Origin: Halorubrum californiense DSM 19288
GTDB taxonomy: Archaea > Halobacteriota > Halobacteria > Halobacteriales > Haloferacaceae
Direction: 5' to 3'
NCBI RefSeq assembly: GCF_000336875.1
Contig: NZ_AOJK01000017.1
Location: 1-61,159 of the forward strand
Length of the DNA stretch: 61,159 nucleotides
The position numbers and the translations under genes are program-made. Below the pieces are notes generated by a model that was not told the DNA's origin, ran no database searches, and saw only the letters and a list, made by a program, of their open reading frames with translations. Numbering within the stretch: position 1 is the first letter of the stretch; the number at the start of each line of letters is the position of its first letter. Positions 1 through 7,932 of this stretch are shown here, one piece after another.

Positions 1-19
1 AGATGTGTATAAGAGACAG
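1..19. other. Nextera/Tn5 mosaic-end adapter (artefact)
   Basis: The first 19 bases, AGATGTGTATAAGAGACAG, are exactly the Tn5 mosaic end used in Nextera library adapters. This is untrimmed adapter at a contig end and not genomic sequence. Nothing biological should be inferred from it, including any reading frame that crosses it. Confidence 0.97.
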
Positions 20-124
20 GAGCCGGAGAGCGTGGGGATGCTCCCGCTCCCGTTCGGCACCCGCGAGGCGTTCGGCGGGACCGTCCTCGTCGGCGCCGTC
101 CACCTCCTCGGCCACTGGGTGTGA
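20..124 (+). CDS. C-terminal fragment of an unidentified protein
   Basis: An open frame enters directly from the adapter junction and ends in TGA at 122-124, giving 34 residues. The fragment is rich in Gly, Leu and Val and ends in GAVHLLGHWV, which suggests the last membrane segment of a membrane protein. It lies 107 bp upstream of cheY on the same strand, so it may belong to the chemotaxis/archaellum region. Too little remains to name a family. Confidence 0.5.
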   Translation, partial: EPESVGMLPLPFGTREAFGGTVLVGAVHLLGHWV

Positions 125-231
125 GGTAGGCGTCGACGTGCGCTCCGCCCCTCACGGTCTCGGATCCGTTCTCAGCGCTGAGAACCGCGGGGGAGCGATT
201 AAGTGTTCGCTGTGCCCCGCTTCAGACAACA

Positions 232-588
232 ATGGCTACGCGGGTACTCATCGCCGACGACTCGGAGTTCATGCGGAACCTCCTCCGGGAGATCCTCGAA
301 GGCGAGTTCGAGATCGTCGGGGAGGCGGAGAACGGCGTGGAGGCGGTCAACATGTACGAGGAACACGGGCCGGACCTCGTGATGATGGACATCGTGATGC
401 CGATCCGCGACGGGATCGAGGCGACGACGGAGATCCTCGAAGAGAACCCCGACGCGACGGTGATCATGTGTACCAGCGTCGGGCAGGAGGAGAAGATGAA
501 GGCCGCGATTAAGGCTGGCGCGGAGGGGTACATCACCAAGCCGTTCCAGAAACCGAACGTGCTCGACGCCATCGGCTCGGCGGTATAA
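232..588 (+). CDS. cheY: Chemotaxis response regulator CheY
   Basis: A single-domain 118-aa receiver protein. When phosphorylated by CheA, archaeal CheY acts through adaptor proteins on the ArlCDE complex to change archaellar rotation. Visible receiver residues are the acidic pair D9/D10, phospho-acceptor D53 (MMDIVMP), T81 in the switch position, Y100 and the conserved K103 (ITKPF). No output domain follows. The stop codon TAA is directly followed by the cheC start, so the genes are translationally close. A TATA-like GATTAAG lies near 197-203. CheA, CheB and CheR are not in the window. Confidence 0.96.
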   Translation: MATRVLIADDSEFMRNLLREILEGEFEIVGEAENGVEAVNMYEEHGPDLVMMDIVMPIRDGIEATTEILEENPDATVIMCTSVGQEEKMKAAIKAGAEGYITKPFQKPNVLDAIGSAV

Positions 589-1778
589 TGCGCGTCGACG
601 TCCGCGCGCTCGGCGCCTGTAACCGCCTCGCGGAGCGAGGTGCCAAACAGGCCGCCGGCGCGCTCTCAGACCTCACCGGGACCGACCTCGCGGTGGAGGT
701 GACGGGCGCGAGCGTCGCCAGCGGCGAGGACCTCGCGGAGTCGTTCGCGGGCCGGGAGTCGATCGGCGTGAGCGTCGGGCTTCGCGGCGGCTTGGACGGC
801 GAGGCGGTCCTCGCGTTCGACGCCGCGAACGTCGACGCGCTGCTCTCGCTGCTCCCCGGCGGCGCGTCGATGGAGCGGAGCGCGGTGACGGAGGTCGGTA
901 ACATCGCGCTGGGCGGCTTCCTCGACGGCTGGGCGAACTACCTCGGGAAGGCGATCGACATGTCCCCGCCGCGGTACTTCGAGGCGGACGGCGCGGCGGT
1001 GCTGCCGGACGGGGCGCTCGCCGGCGACGGCGTGTTCCTCTTCGAGAGCCGCTTGGACGCGACGACGACCGACCTCGACTTCTCCATCTACATGCTGCCC
1101 GACTCCGGCCCGTTCCGCGACCTCATCGTCGGGAAGACGGCGCGCGCCGCGACGGCCGGCGGCGAGGCGGACGGCGGCACGCAGAGTACGGCGGTGCCGT
1201 ACGAGTCGCTGTCGACGTTCTCCTCGCTGGCGAAGCGAGGGTCAGCGAACGCCGCCGACAACATCGCGATGATGACCGGGTTGGAGACCAGCGTCGACGT
1301 GAGCCGGCTCCGATTCGTCCCGCTGGCGGACGTGCCCGCGGAGGTCGGGACCGAACCGCACGCGGGCACGGTGTTCGAACTTCGGGGAGAGCCGAGCGGC
1401 TACCTCGCCATCCTCTTCGAGGAGTCGTCGGCCGCCGCGGTCGCCGACGCGATGCTGCCGATGGAGCCCGACGAGCCCCTCGGCGACATGGCCGAGAACG
1501 CGCTCTGCGAGCTGGGCAACGTGATGACGAGCGGGTTCATCGACGGGTGGGCGAACGTCCTCGGTACGTCGATCACCCACTCGCCGCCGGAGTTCGTCCA
1601 CGACATCGGCGCGTCGACGATCAGCCCGCTCGTCGCGAAGCTGAGCGAGCGGCAGGACTACGGCTTCGTGATCGACACCGCGATCCAGACGGAGGGGATC
1701 CAGGCGCGGTGTGACGTGTACGCGCTCCCCGACGAGCGCGAACTGGCCCGGGCGCTCGACCGGCTCTCGGGGTCGTGA
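588..1778 (+). CDS. cheC: CheC-type chemotaxis protein, duplicated
   Basis: 396 aa, about twice the usual CheC length. CheC proteins are CheY-P phosphatases or adaptation proteins that bind CheD. Two homologous halves are visible (about 1-195 and 200-396). Each half has one intact CheC signature, E-x-x-N followed by a conserved Pro: E102-N105 in EVGNIALGGFLDGW and E308-N311 in ELGNVMTSGFIDGW. The first signature of each half (ACNRLAERGAKQAAGALS and SSLAKRGSANAADNIA) lacks the E-x-x-N pattern. Its first codon touches the cheY stop, and its stop overlaps the cheD GTG start. Confidence 0.9.
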   Translation: MRVDVRALGACNRLAERGAKQAAGALSDLTGTDLAVEVTGASVASGEDLAESFAGRESIGVSVGLRGGLDGEAVLAFDAANVDALLSLLPGGASMERSAVTEVGNIALGGFLDGWANYLGKAIDMSPPRYFEADGAAVLPDGALAGDGVFLFESRLDATTTDLDFSIYMLPDSGPFRDLIVGKTARAATAGGEADGGTQSTAVPYESLSTFSSLAKRGSANAADNIAMMTGLETSVDVSRLRFVPLADVPAEVGTEPHAGTVFELRGEPSGYLAILFEESSAAAVADAMLPMEPDEPLGDMAENALCELGNVMTSGFIDGWANVLGTSITHSPPEFVHDIGASTISPLVAKLSERQDYGFVIDTAIQTEGIQARCDVYALPDERELARALDRLSGS

Positions 1779-2362
1779 CCCGCTCGCTCTCCGACGACCG
1801 GCCGGACGATCCGCCGGACCGAACGGAGAGCGGCGGGGACGCGGTCGCCGACGCGGAGCCCGCGGCCGTCACCGGCGGCGCGGCCTCCGACGATCCCGGC
1901 CGGATCAAGGTGGGCGTGGGCGAGCTCGCGGTCACGAGCGACGACGCGGTCCTGACGACCAGCGGGCTCGGCTCCTGCGTCGCGGTCGCGCTCGTCGACG
2001 AGCGGGCGGGCGTCCGCGGCCTCCTCCACGCCATGTTGCCCGCGGGAGAGGGCCGGACGACGGCCGTCTCGCGGCCCGCGAAGTACGTCGACACCGGAAT
2101 TGACTCGCTGATCGGGGCGCTCGACGACGCTGGCGCCGACCCGCGTCGACTGAAGGCGCGGGTCGCCGGCGGCGCGGAGATGCTCGACCTCACCGACGCG
2201 GTCGGCCCGCGGAACGTCGACCGGGTCGGAGAGGTGCTCGACGCTGCGGGCGTTCCCGTCGTCGCCAGTGACGTCGGCGACGCGGTGGGTCGAACCGTCC
2301 GGTTCGGCCCGGACGGTCGGCTCGTCGTCCGGGCCGCGGACGGCTTCGAACGAGCTATCTGA
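1775..2362 (+). CDS. cheD: Chemoreceptor glutamine deamidase CheD
   Basis: 195 aa. CheD deamidates glutamines of transducers and is controlled by CheC. The catalytic Cys is visible at C68 (SGLGSCVAVAL) and the catalytic His at H85 (GLLHAMLP), with the expected 17-residue spacing. The GTG start overlaps the cheC stop by four bases (GTGA). The first 40 residues are an acidic, probably disordered extension before the CheD fold begins at RIKVGVGEL. A later start would remove this extension, but no better start codon is evident. Confidence 0.93.
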   Translation: MTRSLSDDRPDDPPDRTESGGDAVADAEPAAVTGGAASDDPGRIKVGVGELAVTSDDAVLTTSGLGSCVAVALVDERAGVRGLLHAMLPAGEGRTTAVSRPAKYVDTGIDSLIGALDDAGADPRRLKARVAGGAEMLDLTDAVGPRNVDRVGEVLDAAGVPVVASDVGDAVGRTVRFGPDGRLVVRAADGFERAI

Positions 2363-2510
2363 CGCCCAGTCGATCGTTCGGGGGACGCTCAGTCGCCCGG
2401 CTTTCTCGTCTCAATTCGGATCGCGGCCGATCTCCGTCCCGTGGCGTGTTTTCTCACGGTTGATATTTTGAGGGGTGAATTGAAGTGTGTTCTGCGGGTC
2501 GTACACGGTA

Positions 2511-4436
2511 ATGGGCCTCGAACTACCGGTGTGGGGAGCTCCAACCGCCGCCTGGGCAGTCGCCACGCTGGGGCTCGTCGGTGCGAGCGTCCTCGACAGG
2601 TTCCTCGACGACGACGGATCCGACGACGACGGTTCCGGAGGTATGGACGGCGACGACGATCCCTTCGGCGGCGACATGGGCGGCGGCGGTGGCGGTATGG
2701 GCGGCGGCGGTGGCGGCGGTGGCGGTGGCGGCGGCGATGGCTTCGACGACTTCGACGGCATGGACGAGTGGGACGACGAGTTCGACGACGGCGGTGGCGG
2801 CGGCGGCGCGGCCACCGACGAGCTGGAGAACCGGCTCGACGAGCTCGAAAACGAGGTCGCGTCGCTCTCCTCGACCGTCTCGACGGTCCGCTCGGAGAAC
2901 GAGGAGATATCGAACGCCGTCGACGACATCGAGGAGGACGTCCGCAACCTCCTCGACATCTACGAGATGGTCACCCGCGGGATCAACCCGTTCGTCGACG
3001 ACGGCGGCGGCTTCGACAGCGTCGCCGGCGGCGGCGAAGGCTCGTTCGGCATCTTCGACGACGAGGACGGCGGCGAGGAGGAGGACCTCGACGAAGACGT
3101 CGCGAACGCCGACGCGGACGGGTTCTTCGACGACGACCTCCTCGACGAGGAAGGAGAGGCGGACGAGTTCGACGAACTGGACGACGACGCGGACGGCGAC
3201 GACGGGTTCGAAGACCTCGACGACGCGGACGGCGACGACGAGTTCGACGAACTGGACGACGGCGGCTTCGACGACCTCGACGACGAGTTCGACGAACTGG
3301 ACGACGACAGCACGGACGACGCCGCGTCCGAGACCGAAACGGCGGACGACGGAGACGACATGAACGACGATGGAAAGAGTTTCAGCGAACTGAAAGAAGA
3401 GTACGACTCCGGGGAGGCCGACTGGGCCGAGGAGGGCGACGACGCCGCGGACGACGACCCGTTCGAGGACGGGGACGACTCGTTCGCCGACCCCGGCGAC
3501 GAAACGGACTCGTTCGACGACGGGGCCGCGGACGACGGGTTCGGTGACGACCTCGGCGGAGACGACCTCGGGACCGAGACCGGAGGCGACGGCTTCGGCG
3601 AACCGGCGGAGCCCGAACCGGCCGGCGGGGCCGAACCGGATCCCGCCGCCGACCGCCGACCCGGCGGCGACCCCGCCGAGGCCTCCGGCGGCTTCGAGTA
3701 CGTCGGGAAAGACGACCTCTCGGAGGGGAACGGCCGCGGCAAGCCGTACCTCACCGAGCTGCCGGGCGACTACGTCGGCGACCTCCTCGTGATGGAGTGG
3801 CTGGAGTTCCTCGTCTCCGAGAGCGACGTCACCGACGCGGTGCGCGCCATCAACTACTACGAGCGGATCGAATGGGTCGGTCCCGACGCCGCCGCGCGGC
3901 TCCGGGACTTCCTCTCCGGGTTCGGGACTATCGACCGCAACCTCGTCGACCGGCCGGGCACCGACCGGCTCGTCCGCGAGCACCACACCCGCAGCCTGCG
4001 GTACGTGACCCAGCTCAACGGGACCAGCACCCACACGGTCCTCCTCGACCGCTGGGACGACCTCGCCGGCGGCTCGATCGGCGGCGGCGGCGGGCCGGTC
4101 CGCGGTCGCCGCGACGGCCGTCGCAGCGGTCGCGCGGATCCCGGCCGCAACGGGCGGAACGGGCGGAACGGGCGCGACGCGAGAGACGACCGCCCGGCGG
4201 CCGAGCGGAACGGCCACGCCGACTCCGGCCGGCGGGACGCCCCCGACGAACGCGGGCGACGGACGAACGGCGCGGACCACGAGGCGACGGAGCGCGGCGG
4301 CGCGGGACGCGAGGCGGACGCGGACCGACGCGACGACCGGCGCAACCGGAACGGCTCGACGCGACCGATGAACGACCCGAATCCCCGTTCCGACCGCGCC
4401 GATCCGGCCGACGGAGGGTGGGGAGATGGGCGTTAG
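2511..4436 (+). CDS. arlCE: Archaellum protein ArlCE (FlaCE fusion)
   Basis: 641 aa. Part of the cytosolic switch complex that links CheY and its adaptors to the ArlHI motor. The N-terminus has one hydrophobic segment (about 5-28), then an Asp/Gly-rich linker with long Gly runs, a heptad-like coiled coil (about 110-160), and a very acidic region with repeated FDELDD motifs. The ArlD/E domain (about 410-510) starts at KPYLTELPGDY and contains MEWLEFLV and AINYYERI. The C-terminus is a low-complexity Arg/Gly/Asn tail. ATG 2511 is preferred over the in-frame GTG at 2487 because it puts the hydrophobic segment at the start. A TATA-like TTGATATTTT lies at 2460-2469. The stop overlaps arlF. Confidence 0.9.
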   Translation: MGLELPVWGAPTAAWAVATLGLVGASVLDRFLDDDGSDDDGSGGMDGDDDPFGGDMGGGGGGMGGGGGGGGGGGGDGFDDFDGMDEWDDEFDDGGGGGGAATDELENRLDELENEVASLSSTVSTVRSENEEISNAVDDIEEDVRNLLDIYEMVTRGINPFVDDGGGFDSVAGGGEGSFGIFDDEDGGEEEDLDEDVANADADGFFDDDLLDEEGEADEFDELDDDADGDDGFEDLDDADGDDEFDELDDGGFDDLDDEFDELDDDSTDDAASETETADDGDDMNDDGKSFSELKEEYDSGEADWAEEGDDAADDDPFEDGDDSFADPGDETDSFDDGAADDGFGDDLGGDDLGTETGGDGFGEPAEPEPAGGAEPDPAADRRPGGDPAEASGGFEYVGKDDLSEGNGRGKPYLTELPGDYVGDLLVMEWLEFLVSESDVTDAVRAINYYERIEWVGPDAAARLRDFLSGFGTIDRNLVDRPGTDRLVREHHTRSLRYVTQLNGTSTHTVLLDRWDDLAGGSIGGGGGPVRGRRDGRRSGRADPGRNGRNGRNGRDARDDRPAAERNGHADSGRRDAPDERGRRTNGADHEATERGGAGREADADRRDDRRNRNGSTRPMNDPNPRSDRADPADGGWGDGR

Positions 4437-4893
4437 CGTCTCCGCGTCCACGGCCATCATCGTTGCGGGGCTGTTCTTCGCGTTCACGACGCTCTACCCC
4501 GTGGCGGCCAACGGGCTCGACCGCGTCTCCGACGCCCAACACGGCATCAACGAGCGCGCGCTCGAACGGCAGAACACCGACTTCGCGGTGACGAACGCGA
4601 CCTTCGACGGCGACACCCTCACGATCAACGCGACCAACGAGGGCTCCGTCGGCCTCGTCGCCGACGACGCGACGCTCGTCGTCGGCAACGAGTACGTCGA
4701 CGTGGGCGGAACGAACGCGTCCACGACCGTCGACGGCGACGGCGACACCGCGCTCTGGCTCGGCGACGAGACGCTCACCGTGCGGGTCGCACAGGACGAC
4801 GCGGCGACGACCATCGACAACGGAACGCGCGTCGTCCTCGTCGTCGAGTCCGGCGTCCGCGACGCCGCCACCGTGACGGAGGTGAGCGCGTAG
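4426..4893 (+). CDS. arlF: Archaellum stator-type protein ArlF
   Basis: 155 aa. ArlF binds the S-layer from the pseudoperiplasmic side and, with ArlG, anchors the rotating motor. It has an N-terminal hydrophobic segment (VSASTAIIVAGLFFAFTTLY), then a region with Asn-rich beta-strand character (TNATFDGDTLTINATNEGS). The start lies 11 bases inside the end of arlCE, and the stop abuts the arlG ATG with no gap, so translation is likely coupled. Confidence 0.92.
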   Translation: MGVSVSASTAIIVAGLFFAFTTLYPVAANGLDRVSDAQHGINERALERQNTDFAVTNATFDGDTLTINATNEGSVGLVADDATLVVGNEYVDVGGTNASTTVDGDGDTALWLGDETLTVRVAQDDAATTIDNGTRVVLVVESGVRDAATVTEVSA

Positions 4894-5391
4894 ATGGCCA
4901 GCGTCCCCGTCTCGCACCTGATCCTGTTCATCGCGAGCCTGGTGATCGCCGCCGGCGTCGTCGGCACGATCACCACCGGCGTCGACCGGGTGAGCGCGGC
5001 CGTCGACGACGCGGGCCTCGACGCGACGGAACAGCTCCGGACCGACGTGACCATCATCTCGGACCCCAGCGCGGGGGTGTACAACGCGAGCGGCGACCAG
5101 AACGTGACGCTGTTGATAAAGAACACCGGCACGTATCGGTTGGCTCCCGACGGCTCCGACCTCGACGTCGTCTTCGACGGCGCGTACGTCCGGCCGGGCG
5201 CGCTCTCCGGTGAGGTGGTCTCCGTGGACGGCGCGACCGCGTGGAGCCGCGGCGACGTGTTGCGGCTCACGATAGACGTGAGCGATATCGAGGGGCAGGA
5301 CGGGGGACTCGTCGACGGCGACCACCGCGTCTACCTCTCCGTGAACGGCGACGAGGAGCTGTTCCAGTTCCGCGTGGAGGGAGGTAACTGA
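4894..5391 (+). CDS. arlG: Archaellum stator-type protein ArlG
   Basis: 165 aa. The partner of ArlF: ArlG forms a filament capped by ArlF in the S-layer-attached stator. One N-terminal transmembrane segment (HLILFIASLVIAAGVVGTI) is followed by a beta-sandwich region containing NVTLLIKNTGTYRLAPDGS, typical of the family. Its start codon directly follows the arlF stop, and arlH starts one base after its own stop. Confidence 0.92.
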   Translation: MASVPVSHLILFIASLVIAAGVVGTITTGVDRVSAAVDDAGLDATEQLRTDVTIISDPSAGVYNASGDQNVTLLIKNTGTYRLAPDGSDLDVVFDGAYVRPGALSGEVVSVDGATAWSRGDVLRLTIDVSDIEGQDGGLVDGDHRVYLSVNGDEELFQFRVEGGN

Positions 5392-5392
5392 G

Positions 5393-6142
5393 ATGCCCCA
5401 CGACAACCTCCTCTCCCTCGGCCTCGGCGAACGAGACCGGCTCAACAAGGAGCTGGGCGGCGGCATCCCCCGCGGCAGCATCGTCCTCATGGAGGGGGAT
5501 TACGGGGCGGGCAAAAGTGCCATCTCCCAGCGGTTCGCCTACGGCCTCGTTCAGGAGGGCGCGTCGGTGACGATGATGTCGACGGAGCTCACCGTCCGCG
5601 GGTTCATCGACCAGATGCACTCGCTGGAGTACGACATGGTGAAGCCGCTCCTCCAGGAGGAGCTGCTCTTCCTCCACGCCGACTTCGACTCCGGCGGCGC
5701 GTTCTCCGACGGCGACGGCGAGCGCAAGGAGCTGCTCAAGCGGCTGATGGACGCCGAGGCGATGTGGAACTCCGACGTCGTCTTCCTCGACACGTTCGAC
5801 GCCATCTTCCGGAACGACCCCACCTTCGAGGCCTTGGTGCGGAAAAACGAGGAGCGACAGGCCGCCCTCGAGATCATCTCCTTCTTCCGTGAGATCATCT
5901 CGCAGGGGAAGGTGGTCGTGCTCACCGTGGACCCCTCGGCGGTCGACGACGACGCGATCGGCCCGTTCCGGTCGATCGCCGACGTGTTCCTCCAGCTGGA
6001 GATGATCGAGGTCGGCAACGACATCCGCCGGCAGATCAACGTGAAGCGGTTCGCGGGCATGGGTGAACAGGTCGGCGACACGATCGGGTTCTCGGTCCGT
6101 TCCGGAACCGGAATCGTCATCGAGAGCCGCAGCGTTGCCTAA
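5393..6142 (+). CDS. arlH: Archaellum ATPase-like protein ArlH
   Basis: 249 aa. A KaiC/RecA-fold protein that binds ATP and regulates ArlI inside the archaellum motor ring. Walker A is at 35-42 (GDYGAGKS) and the Walker B strand is DVVFLDTFDAIF. The length matches the family. It is followed by a 68-bp gap before arlI, the only sizeable gap between arlF and arlI. Confidence 0.95.
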   Translation: MPHDNLLSLGLGERDRLNKELGGGIPRGSIVLMEGDYGAGKSAISQRFAYGLVQEGASVTMMSTELTVRGFIDQMHSLEYDMVKPLLQEELLFLHADFDSGGAFSDGDGERKELLKRLMDAEAMWNSDVVFLDTFDAIFRNDPTFEALVRKNEERQAALEIISFFREIISQGKVVVLTVDPSAVDDDAIGPFRSIADVFLQLEMIEVGNDIRRQINVKRFAGMGEQVGDTIGFSVRSGTGIVIESRSVA

Positions 6143-6210
6143 CACATGACCCGCCGACGCACAGCCGGTCCGCGCGCACGGACCGCGACCACCGCGACGA
6201 CCCGTAGCAC

Positions 6211-7884
6211 ATGACCGAACACGGCACCGCTCAACCGTCCGAAGAGCTCCGAAAGGCGGCCATGCGGCGGCCGCACCTCCGGGAGCACCTCCGCGAGTTC
6301 AAACAGATCACCGGGGAGTTCCCGCAGTTCATCGAGGAGCCGAAAGACGAGTACGAGTCGGCCCGGCCGAACGTCATCTACCCGGTCGGCGGCCCCATCT
6401 ACAGTCACATCTACGGCGACCTCGGGCAGGACACGAAGTACTACGCCATCGAGCCGGAGCTCTCCGGTTCACAGGCGGAGATTCTCAACGAGGTGAAAAA
6501 CCGGCTGCTCACGGTCAGCGGCCAACACACCGCTCCGGACAACGAGGCCGAGTACGACGACCTCATCGAAGAGCTGTTAGAGGAGGTCACGCACATCGAC
6601 GAGCAGAACGGCGGGCTGCGGGGCAACCTCTCGAAGGTCCTCAACATGGGGAAGCTCTCAGTGACCGAGGAGACCTACGAGAACATCCGGTACCGACTCA
6701 ACCGCGACATCGTCGGGCTCGGCCCCCTCGAACCGATCATGCGTGACCCGGCCAACGAGGATATTCACGTCATCGGTCCCAAGGAGTGTCACGTCGACCA
6801 CGGCACGTACGGCATGCTGGAGACGACCGTCGACTTCGGCACGCCCCAAGAGTTCGATAACTGGCTGCGAAACATGGGCGAGCGGATGGGTGACCCCCTC
6901 TCCGACTCGGACCCCATCGTCGACTCGACGCTGCCCGACGGGTCGCGTATCAACATCATCTACTCCGACGACGTCTCGCTGAAGGGCTCCTCGCTCACGA
7001 TCCGCCAGGGCGACGAGGTGCCGCTGTCGATCAACCAGATCACGAACTGGGGGACGCTCTCGCCGCAGCTGGCGGCGTACCTCTGGCTCTGCCTGGAGAA
7101 CGAGCAGACGGTGTTCGTCGTCGGGGAGACGGCGTCCGGGAAGACGACGACGCTGAACGCCATCCTCTCGTACATCCCCGACGACTCGAAGATATACACG
7201 GCGGAGGACACCGCCGAGGTCATCCCGCCGCACAACACCTGGCAGCAGTTGCTGACCCGGGAGGGGGGCGACGAGGGGTCGACCGACGTCGACATGTTCG
7301 ACCTCGTCGCCGCCGCGCTGCGGTCGCGCCCCGACTACATCATCGTGGGCGAGGTCCGCGGCGCAGAGGGGCGCATGGCGTTCCAGGCGGCCCAGACCGG
7401 CCACCCCGTCATGCTGACCTTCCACGCGTCCGACATCGTCTCGATGATCCAGCGGTTCACCTCCGAGCCGATCAACGTCCCGGAGACGTTCATGGACAAC
7501 GCCGACGTGGCGCTGTTCCAGAACCGCGTGAAACAGGGCGATGATGTCCTGCGACGCGTGACGAGCGTACAGGAGATCGAGGGGTACTCCAAGGAGATGG
7601 AGGGGGTCGTCACCCGCGAGGTGTTCAGCTGGGACCCCGTCGAAGACGAGATCGTCTTCCAGGGGATGAACAACTCCTACGTGCTCGAAGAGCAGATCGC
7701 GACGCTGCTGGGGTACGCGGACACTCGCGACATCTACGACGACCTCGACTTCCGCGCGGAGCTCATCGAGCGCATGATCCAGGAGGGAATCCTCGGCTAC
7801 CACGAGGTGAACGACGCGATCAACTCGTTCCAGCGCGACGGGGTCGAAGGGCTCCCCTTCGACATGCACCGGAACACGAGGTAG
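6211..7884 (+). CDS. arlI: Archaellum motor ATPase ArlI
   Basis: 557 aa. A type II/IV secretion-superfamily ATPase that powers archaellum assembly and rotation. The Walker A motif GETASGKT is at 305-312. Downstream are the Asp box and Walker B (SRPDYIIVGEVRGAEG) and the His box (VMLTFHASDI). The N-terminal region (about 1-200) includes YPVGGPIYSHIYGD. It is the fifth of six arl genes. Its start lies inside a 22-codon frame that ends in an ATGA overlap. Confidence 0.96.
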   Translation: MTEHGTAQPSEELRKAAMRRPHLREHLREFKQITGEFPQFIEEPKDEYESARPNVIYPVGGPIYSHIYGDLGQDTKYYAIEPELSGSQAEILNEVKNRLLTVSGQHTAPDNEAEYDDLIEELLEEVTHIDEQNGGLRGNLSKVLNMGKLSVTEETYENIRYRLNRDIVGLGPLEPIMRDPANEDIHVIGPKECHVDHGTYGMLETTVDFGTPQEFDNWLRNMGERMGDPLSDSDPIVDSTLPDGSRINIIYSDDVSLKGSSLTIRQGDEVPLSINQITNWGTLSPQLAAYLWLCLENEQTVFVVGETASGKTTTLNAILSYIPDDSKIYTAEDTAEVIPPHNTWQQLLTREGGDEGSTDVDMFDLVAAALRSRPDYIIVGEVRGAEGRMAFQAAQTGHPVMLTFHASDIVSMIQRFTSEPINVPETFMDNADVALFQNRVKQGDDVLRRVTSVQEIEGYSKEMEGVVTREVFSWDPVEDEIVFQGMNNSYVLEEQIATLLGYADTRDIYDDLDFRAELIERMIQEGILGYHEVNDAINSFQRDGVEGLPFDMHRNTR

Positions 7885-7932
7885 CGACCATGGAGGGGAG
7901 CCACCGATGACGGCGAGGGAGGGACGCTGACG

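Noticed and set aside
2441..4487. Very long open frames on both strands across the arlCE gene
   Set aside because: Low-complexity, high-GC sequence keeps all frames open. Only the arlCE frame has the ArlE domain and acidic haloarchaeal composition. The others are Arg- or Ser-rich artefacts.
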